Positions 27,820-36,537 of a stretch of 64,000 nucleotides of DNA are shown here, piece after piece. The DNA comes from Albidovulum sediminis. Its GTDB lineage: Bacteria; Pseudomonadota; Alphaproteobacteria; Rhodobacterales; Rhodobacteraceae. The translations under genes were made by a program, and so were the position numbers. The notes beneath the pieces are model-generated. The model was not told the origin of the DNA, did no database searches, and saw nothing but the letters and a program-made list of their open reading frames with translations. Positions within the stretch are counted from its first letter, which is position 1; the number at the start of each line of letters is the position of its first letter. Where the stretch lies: NCBI RefSeq assembly GCF_025380365.1, contig NZ_JAOCQF010000004.1:1-64000 (forward strand), written 5' to 3'.

Positions 27820-27846
27820 GGCGTGCCTGCGGGCACGCCTTTTTTG
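27820..27846 (+). terminator. Terminator of ccoNOQP
   Basis: GGCGTGCC / GGCACGCC stem with a TGCG loop, followed by TTTTTT. It separates ccoNOQP from the separately controlled ccoGHIS unit. Confidence 0.9.
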
Positions 27847-27963
27847 CGTATCCCGCTCTGCCCAGCGTGCCCGGTCCCATCCGCTGGAAGGACGCCGCGG
27901 CAATGGGCTGACAATAGCCTGCGACCTTTTGGACTTCAATTCGGGGTGGGGACGCCCTTACCA

Positions 27964-27977
27964 TTGACCTACATCAA
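27964..27977. promoter_or_regulatory. FNR box before ccoG
   Basis: TTGAC-CTAC-ATCAA (9 of 10 consensus positions) lies 67 bases before the ccoG start, after the ccoNOQP terminator, so the assembly operon has its own low-oxygen promoter. Confidence 0.8.
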
Positions 27978-28044
27978 AGCCCTGAGTCGGCCCGGTGCCC
28001 TAATAGTCCGACGCGAACGGACAAACATATTCAGGAAAGTGAAG

Positions 28045-29472
28045 ATGAGTGCCAGCGAAACGCCTCCGCCGCTCTATGCGGCGCGCGAGCCGATTTTCCC
28101 CCGCCGGGTCAAGGGCAACTTCCGGAGCCTGAAATGGGTTATCATGGTGGTGACGCTGGGCATCTACTATGTCACGCCCTGGCTGCGCTGGGACCGAGGG
28201 CCCAGCCTTCCCGACCAGGCCGTCCTGGTCGATCTGGCCAACCGGCGCTTCTTCTTCTTCATGATCGAGATATGGCCCGATGAATTCTACTTCATCGCCG
28301 GGCTTCTAATCATGGCGGGCCTTGGCCTGTTCCTGTTCACCTCGGCGCTTGGCCGGGTGTGGTGCGGCTACGCCTGCCCGCAGACGGTCTGGACCGATCT
28401 TTTCATCCTGGTGGAGCGCTGGGTCGAGGGTGACCGCAACGCGCGCGTCCGGCTCTGGAACCAGAAATGGGACCTCCGGAAATTTCGCCTGCGGATGACG
28501 AAGTGGATCATCTGGCTTCTGATCGGTCTCGCCACGGGCGGGGCCTGGATCTTCTACTTCACCGATGCCCCGACGCTCGCGCGCGATCTGATCACCTTCG
28601 ACGCGCATCCGATTGCCTATACGACGATGGGCATCCTGACCTTTACCACCTTCTTTTTCGGCGGCTTCGCGCGGGAACAGATCTGCATCTACGCCTGTCC
28701 CTGGCCGCGCATCCAGGCCGCGATGATCGACGAGGATACGCTGGTCGTCGCCTACCGCGAATGGCGGGGCGAACCGCGCGGCAAGCTGAAGAAGGGTGAG
28801 CTTGATCCTGGGCAGGGCGACTGCATCGACTGCATGGCCTGCGTCAATGTCTGCCCGATGGGCATCGACATCCGCAACGGCCAGCAGTTGGAATGCATCA
28901 CCTGCGCGCTGTGCATCGACGCCTGCGACGAGGTCATGGACCGTATTGGCAAGCCGCGCGGCCTGATCGGCTACATGGCGCTGAAGGACGAGGCAGCGGA
29001 ACGCGCGGGCGGCCACCCCAAGCAACTCTGGAAGCACATCTTCCGGCCTCGGACAATTCTTTACACGACGCTCTGGTCTGCCGTGGGCATCGCCCTCATC
29101 GTGGCGCTTTTCCTGCGGTCCCCCATCGACTTCAGCGTGACGCCGGAACGCAATCCGCTGTTCGTCACGCTGTCGGACGGATCGATCCGCAACGCCTACG
29201 AGATCCGCCTGCGCAACAAGCATCCGGAGGATCGGCCCTTCCTGTTGTCGATCACCTCGGACGCGCCGCTTGCCCTATCGCTCGAAGGTCGGGAAAGCTA
29301 TGTTGTGACCGTGCCGGCCGACGAAACGCTGACCCAGCGTGTCTACGTGACCGCGCCTCCGGGCAGCCGGGCGGCGGTGGCCGACCGCACCGCGATCCGT
29401 CTCTGGATCGTCGACCAGGTGAACGAGGACCGGGTTCACGTCAACACGGTCTTCAATGGAAAGGATCAGTGA
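28045..29472 (+). CDS. ccoG: cbb3 oxidase assembly protein CcoG (RdxB/FixG type)
   Basis: 475 residues. The ATG at 28045 follows CAGGAAAG; the frame is open further upstream but crosses the FNR box. About five membrane helices surround two ferredoxin-type clusters: CIDCMACVNVCP and CITCALCIDAC, eight cysteines for two [4Fe-4S] centres. An FixG immunoglobulin-like domain forms the C-terminus. CcoG is reported to reduce Cu(II) for cbb3 assembly. It is the first gene of ccoGHIS, with one base between it and ccoH. Confidence 0.95.
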   Translation: MSASETPPPLYAAREPIFPRRVKGNFRSLKWVIMVVTLGIYYVTPWLRWDRGPSLPDQAVLVDLANRRFFFFMIEIWPDEFYFIAGLLIMAGLGLFLFTSALGRVWCGYACPQTVWTDLFILVERWVEGDRNARVRLWNQKWDLRKFRLRMTKWIIWLLIGLATGGAWIFYFTDAPTLARDLITFDAHPIAYTTMGILTFTTFFFGGFAREQICIYACPWPRIQAAMIDEDTLVVAYREWRGEPRGKLKKGELDPGQGDCIDCMACVNVCPMGIDIRNGQQLECITCALCIDACDEVMDRIGKPRGLIGYMALKDEAAERAGGHPKQLWKHIFRPRTILYTTLWSAVGIALIVALFLRSPIDFSVTPERNPLFVTLSDGSIRNAYEIRLRNKHPEDRPFLLSITSDAPLALSLEGRESYVVTVPADETLTQRVYVTAPPGSRAAVADRTAIRLWIVDQVNEDRVHVNTVFNGKDQ

Positions 29473-29473
29473 G

Positions 29474-29929
29474 ATGGCACAGGAATTCACAGGGCGGAAG
29501 GTTTTCGTCTTCATCGCCTCGGCCTTTGCGCTGATCATCGCGGTCAACATCTTCATGGCGGTCAAGGCGGTGTCGACCTTCCCGGGGCTCGAGGTGCGCA
29601 ATTCCTATGTCGCCTCGCAGAACTTCGACCGCGAGCGGAAGGCACAGGAAGCGCTGGGCTGGACGTTGAGGGAGACCTATGCAGAGGGCGAGTTGCGGCT
29701 TGCCTTCCGCGACAGCGCCGGGCTGCCGGTTGAACTTGGTGACATTTCCGCCGTGGTCGGGCGTACGACGGAAGCGGCAGAGGACGTGACGCCGGCATTT
29801 GTCCACGACGGAACCGACTATGTCGCCGCCGTCGATCTTGCGCCCGGGCGCTGGATGGTCCTTCTCGAAGCCAGCGCCAAGGATGGAACGCGTTTTCACA
29901 AGCGCCTCGATCTATTCGTGAAGGACTAG
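29474..29929 (+). CDS. ccoH: cbb3 oxidase assembly protein CcoH (FixH family)
   Basis: 151 residues from the ATG at 29474, one base after the ccoG stop, with AAGGA upstream inside ccoG. One N-terminal membrane helix (KVFVFIASAFALIIAVNIFMAV) is followed by the FixH periplasmic domain (PGLEVRNSYVASQNFDRERKAQEALGW). It stabilises CcoN-CcoO-CcoP assembly. It starts six residues inside a longer frame whose first ATG overlaps ccoG and has no better site. Confidence 0.93.
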   Translation: MAQEFTGRKVFVFIASAFALIIAVNIFMAVKAVSTFPGLEVRNSYVASQNFDRERKAQEALGWTLRETYAEGELRLAFRDSAGLPVELGDISAVVGRTTEAAEDVTPAFVHDGTDYVAAVDLAPGRWMVLLEASAKDGTRFHKRLDLFVKD

Positions 29930-29937
29930 TCCGCCCC

Positions 29938-32121
29938 ATGTCGGCCTCATCCCTGTCGGCCTGTCCCGCCTGTGTTGCTGCGCCCTCGGCCGAAGCGATT
30001 GCCGGGGCGCGGGCCGAGAAGGCGTCGGGCATCGTCCTGTCGCTGCCCACCGCCCACTGCGCTGCCTGCATCTCGGACGTGGAGCGGGAACTCATGCGCG
30101 TGCCCGGCGTGCGTTCGGCGCGCGTCAACCTGACGCTGAAGCGCGTGAGCGTCGAGGCCGGCCCCGAGGCGACCCCCGCCCTGCTTGTCGAGCGACTGGG
30201 CCGCATAGGCTATGAGGCGCACGAGCTTGACCCCGGCCTTCTGTCGGTGACGGAGACCGACCGGCGCGGGCGCGACCTCTTGATGCGGCTTGGCGTCGCG
30301 GGCTTCGCGATGATGAACGTCATGCTTCTGTCCGTCGCAGTGTGGTCGGGGGCAGAGGCCGCGACGCGCGACCTGTTCCACTGGATCAGCGCGGCCATTG
30401 CCCTGCCGACGCTGGTCTTCGCCGGCCAACCCTTCTTTTCCTCGGCCTGGGCATCGCTCAAGGCGCGGCGGCTGGGGATGGACGTGCCGATCTCTCTGGC
30501 GCTGATCCTGTCGTCGGCGATCTCTCTCTACGAGACGATCGAGGGCGGGGAGCATGCCTATTTCGACGCGGCGGTGTCGCTCTGCTTCTTCCTGCTCGCC
30601 GGGCGCTACCTGGATTATCGCTCCCGCGCGGCGGCCCGCTCTGCCGCCGAGGAACTGGCCGCGCTCGAAGTGCCGCGCGCGGTCAGGATCGGTGCCGACG
30701 GCGATGAGACCGTTGCGATTGCCGACTTGCGCGCGGGCGAACTTGTGCGGGTCAAGCCGGGCGCGCGGATGCCGGTCGACGGGATCGTGACCGAGGGCGC
30801 GTCCGAGATCGACCGCTCGCTTCTCACCGGGGAAACGCTTCCGGTTCGCGTGAGCCATGGAACTGCGGTCAGCGCGGGCGAGGTCAACCTGACCGGCCCG
30901 CTCGTCGTGCGGGTGACCGCCGCGGGGAAAGATTCGTCGCTGCACCGGATGGCCGATCTTGTCGCCGTCGCGGAAAGCGCCCGGAACCGCTATACCTCGC
31001 TTGCTGACAGGATGGCGCGGGGCTATTCCCCCTCGGTTCACATCCTGGCGCTGGCGTCCTTTATCGGCTGGATGATCCAGTCGGGGGGCGATGTGCGCCT
31101 GGCGGTCAACGTGGCTTCCGCCGTGCTGATCATCACCTGCCCCTGCGCGCTGGCGCTCGCGGTGCCGGCGGTGGTGACGGCGGCATCGGGCCGGCTGTTC
31201 CGGCGTGGCCTGCTGATCAAGGACGGCACGGCCCTGGAGCGTCTGGCAGAGGTCGATACCGTCGTGTTCGACAAGACCGGGACACTGACCATGGGCACGC
31301 CGCGCCCGGTGGCCCTTGAACAGCATGCGGAGGCGGACCTGCGGCTTGCCGCGGCGCTGGCCTCCGGGTCCGCGCATCCGCTGTCGGCGTCGCTGTCATC
31401 GGCGCTGGCCGAACTGGGGATCGCGGCCGCCGAGGTCGCGGACTTGCGCGAGGTTCCGGGCGAGGGGATGGAGGCGACCTTCGCGGGGCGCCGCGTGCGC
31501 CTTGGCCGCGCCGACTGGACCGGGGCGGAGGCGCGCGATGCGACTGCGACCTATCTCGATGCGGGCGACGGCAAGCCTGCGCGGGCCTTCGTCTTTGCCG
31601 ACAGGCTGCGCCCCGGTGCGGCGGCGGCGGTCGCCGCGCTGAAGGCAGGCGGCAAGCGTGTCGTGCTCCTGTCCGGCGACAGTGCGGCGCCGGTCGAGGA
31701 CATGGCCCGGACGCTCGGCATCGAGGAATGGCGCGCCATGGTCCGGCCCGAAGAAAAGGCGGCCCATGTGGCAGCACTGACCGCGGCCGGCGCCCGCGTG
31801 CTGATGGTGGGCGACGGTCTGAACGACACCGCCGCCCTGGCCGGCGCGCATGTGTCGATCTCGCCCGCCTCGGCGCTGGATGCGGCGCGGGTGGCCTCCG
31901 ACATCGTGCTCTTGGGCCAGGACCTTCTGCCGATCGCCGACGCGGCCCGGCTGGCGGTGACGGCACGGCGGCGGATCAAGCAGAACTTCGCCCTGTCCCT
32001 GGCTTACAACGTCGTGGCGGTGCCGATCGCCCTGGCCGGGCTGGCGACGCCATTGATCGCGGCGCTGGCCATGTCCACGTCTTCGATCACCGTTTCGCTC
32101 AATGCGCTCAGGTTGAGGTGA
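29938..32121 (+). CDS. ccoI: Copper-transporting P1B ATPase for cbb3 assembly (CcoI/FixI)
   Basis: 727 residues. The N-terminus has an extra CPAC pair and one HMA domain with AHCAAC. P-type signatures: LTGETLP, the CPC metal site (TCPCALALAVP), phosphorylation site DKTGT, SAHPLSAS and GDGLNDTAAL. FixI/CcoI pumps copper outwards slowly so that it reaches CuB of CcoN. A second, efflux-type copper ATPase with two HMA domains (51304-53730) is present, the usual two-pump arrangement. It starts eight bases after ccoH. Confidence 0.95.
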   Translation: MSASSLSACPACVAAPSAEAIAGARAEKASGIVLSLPTAHCAACISDVERELMRVPGVRSARVNLTLKRVSVEAGPEATPALLVERLGRIGYEAHELDPGLLSVTETDRRGRDLLMRLGVAGFAMMNVMLLSVAVWSGAEAATRDLFHWISAAIALPTLVFAGQPFFSSAWASLKARRLGMDVPISLALILSSAISLYETIEGGEHAYFDAAVSLCFFLLAGRYLDYRSRAAARSAAEELAALEVPRAVRIGADGDETVAIADLRAGELVRVKPGARMPVDGIVTEGASEIDRSLLTGETLPVRVSHGTAVSAGEVNLTGPLVVRVTAAGKDSSLHRMADLVAVAESARNRYTSLADRMARGYSPSVHILALASFIGWMIQSGGDVRLAVNVASAVLIITCPCALALAVPAVVTAASGRLFRRGLLIKDGTALERLAEVDTVVFDKTGTLTMGTPRPVALEQHAEADLRLAAALASGSAHPLSASLSSALAELGIAAAEVADLREVPGEGMEATFAGRRVRLGRADWTGAEARDATATYLDAGDGKPARAFVFADRLRPGAAAAVAALKAGGKRVVLLSGDSAAPVEDMARTLGIEEWRAMVRPEEKAAHVAALTAAGARVLMVGDGLNDTAALAGAHVSISPASALDAARVASDIVLLGQDLLPIADAARLAVTARRRIKQNFALSLAYNVVAVPIALAGLATPLIAALAMSTSSITVSLNALRLR

Positions 32122-32125
32122 CGCG

Positions 32126-32284
32126 ATGGAGATGCTCGTCTACCTGATCCCGGCGTCCCTGTTCCTGGGCGGGGTCGGCCTTCTGGCCTTCCTCTGGGCG
32201 CTGAGAAGCCGCCAGTTCGAGGACCCGGAGGGTGACGGACAGCGGTTCCTGTCCGACGACTGGGACAAGCGGCCCAAGCCCTGA
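32126..32284 (+). CDS. ccoS: cbb3 oxidase maturation protein CcoS
   Basis: 52 residues, very short. One membrane helix (VYLIPASLFLGGVGLLAFLWAL) is followed by RSRQFEDPEGDGQRFLSDD, the family hallmark RSxQFDDxxGxxxRxLxDD. The ATG is four bases after the ccoI stop. CcoS is needed for insertion of haem b and copper into CcoN. It is the last gene of ccoGHIS. Confidence 0.95.
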   Translation: MEMLVYLIPASLFLGGVGLLAFLWALRSRQFEDPEGDGQRFLSDDWDKRPKP

Positions 32285-32309
32285 CCGGGCCGGGCCGCGC
32301 AGGTCGGCA

Positions 32310-34127
32310 TCAGGGGGCGATCACCGCGCATTCGGCGCTGCGGGCGACAAGCCGGCGGCAGGCCAGTTCAGCGGTTTCCTCGGTCATTCCGACAAAGTTG
32401 GCGTCAAATCCGCCGCGGGCGGGAACAACCTTGCGCAGCGCCTCGTCAAGCGTGTTCATCTCCATCAGCGCGGTCTGGAGCAACCGACGCTCGGCCTCGT
32501 ACCGGCTGGTGTAGTTGCCGACATTGATCGCCCACTGACGCCCACCGGATGTCGAGACGCGCGTGACCACCTCCAGGGGGGCGCTATCCTGCGACGGCGG
32601 CAGGTCGGCGGCGGCAAGGATGACTTGCCCCGGCCGCGCCTGCGGGATCGGGGTCATCGCCGGTGTGGTATCCATGGCGACGACCGCGGCTTGCACCGCG
32701 GGCTCCGACGGCACGTCGACACCCTTCGCGAGAGCGGGCTCGACCATGGCCGGCGCGGCCGCTGCAAGTTCCAACTCGGCCTCGGGTTCGGACTGCACCG
32801 ACGAACCAGGGCGCGCAACGGGGCGAAGCACCCCTTCGGTCAGGGGCGCCGCGGCCAGAACCATCACCTCTGCGGTTTCCGGGGCATCGGTCGCCGTAGC
32901 CGCCTCGGCGACGGTCACCACTTCGGTCTCTTCGGCGGGACGGGCGACGGGCTGCACGGCGTCCGGGTCTGCCGCCTGCGGGGCTACGGTTGCCAGCGCC
33001 GCGACCGTCGCCGCGGCAATGTCGGCTGCGGCCGGCCGGGGCTTCTCGGTTTCGGTCGCATGCACCGCCTCGAGCACGGAATCGATGTTTTCCTGCATCG
33101 CAAGCAGAAGTTCTTCGGGTGGCACGACAGGGGATGCGCCCGGCAATGGTCGCGGCACGGGCTTCTTCGCGGTCTTGACCGCGCCGGAGACCCGCAGGAT
33201 CTTGCCCGCACCGCCGGCTTCGCCGTCGCCCGGTGCGCCGCCATCGGCGACGGCATAGTTGGGCGTGGATGGTTTCTGGACGACGGCACGGTTCGGCGCC
33301 TTGCCGAAGCCGATGTCGAGCAGTTGCGCCACCCGTTCGTTGCGCTGGGCGGTCGAGGTGCCCCCGAACACTGTCGCGATGATCCGCTTTCCGTCCCGCT
33401 CGGCCGAGGCGACAAGGTTGAAACCCGCCGCCACGGTGTATCCCGTCTTGATCCCGTCGGCCCCCTTGTAGGCATCGAGGAAGCGGCGGTTGGTGGAGGC
33501 GACCTTGGCAACGCCGGCATCCGCCCAGCGGCGCGAGAACAGGTTGTAGTACTGCGGATAGTCGTAGAACAACTGCCGCCCGAGAATTGTCATGTCATGG
33601 GCGGTGGACAGGTGCCCCTCGGCGGTCAACCCGTTCGCGTTCCTGAAGGTCGTGTCCGACATACCCATCGCCCGCGCCGTGCGCGTCATCCGCTTCGCAA
33701 AGGCGGCCTCGGACCCCTCGATGGCCTCGCCGATCGCGGTCGCGGCGTCGTTGGCCGACTTGATCGCGGCGGCGCGGATCAGGTAGCGCAGGGCGATCTT
33801 CTGGCCGGGCTTCAGACCAAGCCGGGACGGCGGCTGCGATGCGGCGTGTTTCGACACGGTCACCTTGGTGTCGAGCGAGATTTCTCCACGCTCGATCGCC
33901 TCGAAGGCGATGTAGAGCGTCATCATCTTGGTGAGCGAGGCCGGATGCAGGCGCGTATGCGCATTCTTTTCGTGCAGGACTTCGCCCGTGCGCGCATCGA
34001 TCACGTAGTCGGCGTAAGGCGCTGACATCGCGGCGACTGGGGCCAGCGTCAGGAGCACCACAATCAAGAGTCGATGGATCGGCCCAAGAATCCACTGCCC
34101 GGAAAGGGTGGTAACGTCACTGCCCAT
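32310..34127 (-). CDS. D-alanyl-D-alanine carboxypeptidase with C-terminal SPOR domain
   Basis: 605 residues from the ATG at 34127. A signal/anchor (RLLIVVLLTLAPVAAMSA) is followed by a class C low-molecular-mass PBP (peptidase S11) domain with SxxK at S64-K67 (ASLTKMM), SAN near residue 124 and KTG (DGIKTGYT) near 225. About 220 residues rich in Ala, Pro, Glu and Val form a probable disordered linker. A SPOR domain ends the protein (QWAINVGNYTSRYEAERRL, about the last 80 residues). The enzyme trims the terminal D-Ala of peptidoglycan; SPOR binds denuded glycan at the division site. Confidence 0.9.
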   Translation of the reverse strand: MGSDVTTLSGQWILGPIHRLLIVVLLTLAPVAAMSAPYADYVIDARTGEVLHEKNAHTRLHPASLTKMMTLYIAFEAIERGEISLDTKVTVSKHAASQPPSRLGLKPGQKIALRYLIRAAAIKSANDAATAIGEAIEGSEAAFAKRMTRTARAMGMSDTTFRNANGLTAEGHLSTAHDMTILGRQLFYDYPQYYNLFSRRWADAGVAKVASTNRRFLDAYKGADGIKTGYTVAAGFNLVASAERDGKRIIATVFGGTSTAQRNERVAQLLDIGFGKAPNRAVVQKPSTPNYAVADGGAPGDGEAGGAGKILRVSGAVKTAKKPVPRPLPGASPVVPPEELLLAMQENIDSVLEAVHATETEKPRPAAADIAAATVAALATVAPQAADPDAVQPVARPAEETEVVTVAEAATATDAPETAEVMVLAAAPLTEGVLRPVARPGSSVQSEPEAELELAAAAPAMVEPALAKGVDVPSEPAVQAAVVAMDTTPAMTPIPQARPGQVILAAADLPPSQDSAPLEVVTRVSTSGGRQWAINVGNYTSRYEAERRLLQTALMEMNTLDEALRKVVPARGGFDANFVGMTEETAELACRRLVARSAECAVIAP

Positions 34128-34282
34128 GTCCTGCCTCGGTGCCCCGGTTTTTTGGTGGAGCTTCTGCTTCGTGCCAACGATAGCACATGGATTTCGCTGC
34201 GCAAAACCCCAAATCCGAGACTTTCTGAGATGTTGCAGAGAAATCTTCCCTTGCCCGTCCGGCAATGTGCGGTCGTCGCGAC

Positions 34283-34984
34283 TCATCCATTGATCGCCCC
34301 GAGAAGCGTCGGCAGGGCGCCCAGATCGCCGATTTCGCGAAAGCGGGGATGATCTTCGGGGGCTTCGGCATGCTCCAGCGCCCAGGTCAGGCCATGCGGC
34401 ACATGAATGCCCCAGGCGCCGGCTTCGATCGCCGGGACCACGTCGGACTTCATCGAGTTTCCAACCATCATCGCGCGCGCCGCCCCGTCGCCATGGCGGG
34501 CGAAGATCGCGGCATAGACTGACGGTGTCTTCTGCGACACGATCTCCACCCCGTCGAACAGGTCGCCCAGGCCGGATTGCGCCAGCTTGCGTTCCTGATC
34601 CAGCAGGTCGCCCTTGGTGACGAGCAGCAGGCGATAGTCTCCGGCAAGGGCATCGACCGTTTCGCGTGCGTGCGGCAGAAGCTCGATCGGGTGTGCGAGC
34701 ATCTCCTGCCCGGCGGCGATGATCTCGCGGATCACGCGGGCCGGAACGCGGTCTTCGGTTACCTCGATCGCGGTCTCGATCATGGAAAGGGTGAAGCCCT
34801 TGATCCCGAAACCGTAGCGGCCGACATTGCGCCGCTCGGCGGCAAGCAGGCGATCGCCGAGGTGGGCGGGATCGGCGAAATCGGCCAGAAGTTCGCCGAA
34901 ACGGCTCTGCGTCAGCCGGAAGAAACGCTCGTTATGCCAGAGCGTGTCGTCGGCGTCGAAGGCAACGGTGGTGACGGGCCGCAT
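34283..34984 (-). CDS. HAD-family hydrolase
   Basis: 233 residues. The ATG at 34984 follows GGGGAGGAT, and the longer frame starting at 35047 is not supported. Motif I is DADDTLWHNE, motif II VTKGD, the lysine is in SQKTPSVYAA, and motif IV is MVGNSMKSDVVPAIEAGAWGI. It resembles the YjjG/phosphoglycolate-phosphatase-like group with the DADDTLW start. The substrate is unknown. It is divergent from clpS. Confidence 0.8.
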   Translation of the reverse strand: MRPVTTVAFDADDTLWHNERFFRLTQSRFGELLADFADPAHLGDRLLAAERRNVGRYGFGIKGFTLSMIETAIEVTEDRVPARVIREIIAAGQEMLAHPIELLPHARETVDALAGDYRLLLVTKGDLLDQERKLAQSGLGDLFDGVEIVSQKTPSVYAAIFARHGDGAARAMMVGNSMKSDVVPAIEAGAWGIHVPHGLTWALEHAEAPEDHPRFREIGDLGALPTLLGAING

Positions 34985-35121
34985 CTGATCCTCCCCGCCG
35001 ATTTGATAGCGCGCCGCTGCGGATCGTGGCAATCGCTCCGATTGCACACTTTTTTCCCGTCGGCCAAGCGATTATATTCGCAGTCTGAACCCCGATGGCC
35101 GAATCCCGCAGGAGCAGTCGC

Positions 35122-35463
35122 GTGACCCTTCGTCCCTTCATCATGTCCGACCGAGAGGGCGGCCGAGATGGCGAGACCTCGGTCATCACCAAGACGAAGC
35201 CGAAGACCAAGCGGCCCCCGATGTACAAGGTCCTGCTGCTGAACGACGATTACACGCCGATGGAATTCGTTGTGCATGTGCTTGAGCGGTTCTTCGGGCT
35301 GAACCATTCCCACGCGTTCGAGATCATGCTGACGGTGCACAAGCGCGGGCTTGCGGTGGTGGGCGTCTTTTCCTTCGAGGTTGCGGAAACGAAGGTCGCT
35401 CAGGTCATGGATTTCGCGCGCCGCCACCAGCACCCGCTCCAGTGCACGATGGAAAAGGAATAG
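35122..35463 (+). CDS. clpS: ClpAP adaptor ClpS
   Basis: 113 residues from a GTG at 35122, which has GGAG seven bases upstream. Alternatives are the ATG at 35143 (the usual start in relatives, no ribosome site) and the ATG at 35095. A disordered N-terminus ([10 protein letters not shown]) precedes the conserved core: [44 protein letters not shown] and a final [10 protein letters not shown]. The Asn-Asp-Asp and the Met of TPMEFV form the pocket for N-degron residues. ClpS hands N-end-rule substrates to ClpA, which is not in the window. Confidence 0.94.
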   Translation: MTLRPFIMSDREGGRDGETSVITKTKPKTKRPPMYKVLLLNDDYTPMEFVVHVLERFFGLNHSHAFEIMLTVHKRGLAVVGVFSFEVAETKVAQVMDFARRHQHPLQCTMEKE

Positions 35464-35481
35464 GGCGGCAAGCCCGACATC

Positions 35482-36495
35482 ATGAGCCAGTCGCGACTTT
35501 CCCTGGCGCTTGAGGGCGCGGAGTTGCCTGACGCGGGAACCGTCGTCGTCATGGGCCCGAAAGGCGATGCCGACCTTTCAGCCTTGCCCAGGGACCGCGT
35601 TCGCATCGTGCAGGGGTTCCGCCGGGATCACGACGCGCTGAAGGCGCGGGGATTTGCGGTCTCTCCCGTCCTCGAGGGGCGGCACGCCGCGGCGGTCGTG
35701 TTCCTGCCGCGCGCCCGGGCCGAGGCGCGCGCGCGCATTGCCGACGCGGTCGCGCATCTTGCCGAAGGGGCGCCGGTCTGGGTGGACGGGCAGAAGACGG
35801 ACGGGGTGGACAGCGCGCTGAAGGACGTGCGCGCGCGGGTAGCCGTTGCCGACGTGGTCGCGAAAGCGCACGGCAAGACCTTCCGTTTCGCCGCGCCGGG
35901 GGGCGGGAGCCTTGAGGACTGGCGCGGCCTCGAAACCCGGCCCGCGCCCGGCTTCGTGGCGGTGCCGGGCGTCTTTTCCGCGGACGGAATCGACAAGGGA
36001 TCCGAGGCGTTGGCGGCGGCGCTGCCGCGCGACCTGCATGGCGTCGTGGCCGATCTGGGCGCCGGCTGGGGCTGGCTCGCGGCCCGGATTCTGGAGCGGG
36101 ACGGTGTGCGCGAACTGCATCTGATCGAGGCGAGCCATGCCGCGGTCGAATGTGCCCGCAGGAATGTCACCGATCCGCGCGCGCGGTTTCACTGGGCGGA
36201 TGCCACGCGGTTCAGGCCCGAACGCCGCTTCGACGTGGTGGTGACCAATCCGCCGTTCCACACCGACCGCGCGGCCGACCCGGCGCTGGGCGTCGCCTTC
36301 ATCCGCGCCGCCGCAGAGATGCTGACGCCGTCCGGCATCCTCTGGCTGGTTGCGAACCGGCATCTTCCCTACGAAAAGGCGATGGCGGACGCTTTTCGCG
36401 ACGTGGCAGAGGCGGGCGGCACCGCCGGCTTCAAGGTGCTGCGCGCCGCGCGGCCGATCGCGCCTGCCGGGGCGGCGCCTCGTCGCGGGCGGTGA
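35482..36495 (+). CDS. RsmC/RlmG-like class I methyltransferase
   Basis: 337 residues. The N-terminal half (about 1-160) is a degenerate methyltransferase-like domain, as in RsmC. The C-terminal half is the active one, with VADLGAGWGWLAARIL (SAM site), LIEASHAAVECARRN and the catalytic motif VVTNPPFHTD. The NPPFH form is typical of rRNA guanine-N2 methyltransferases RsmC and RlmG. The expected target is a guanine in 16S or 23S rRNA. It starts 18 bases after clpS, so the two may be co-transcribed. Confidence 0.82.
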   Translation: MSQSRLSLALEGAELPDAGTVVVMGPKGDADLSALPRDRVRIVQGFRRDHDALKARGFAVSPVLEGRHAAAVVFLPRARAEARARIADAVAHLAEGAPVWVDGQKTDGVDSALKDVRARVAVADVVAKAHGKTFRFAAPGGGSLEDWRGLETRPAPGFVAVPGVFSADGIDKGSEALAAALPRDLHGVVADLGAGWGWLAARILERDGVRELHLIEASHAAVECARRNVTDPRARFHWADATRFRPERRFDVVVTNPPFHTDRAADPALGVAFIRAAAEMLTPSGILWLVANRHLPYEKAMADAFRDVAEAGGTAGFKVLRAARPIAPAGAAPRRGR

Positions 36496-36537
36496 ATTCG
36501 GCTAGTCTCCACCCGGGAATCACGAACAGGGAACGAC

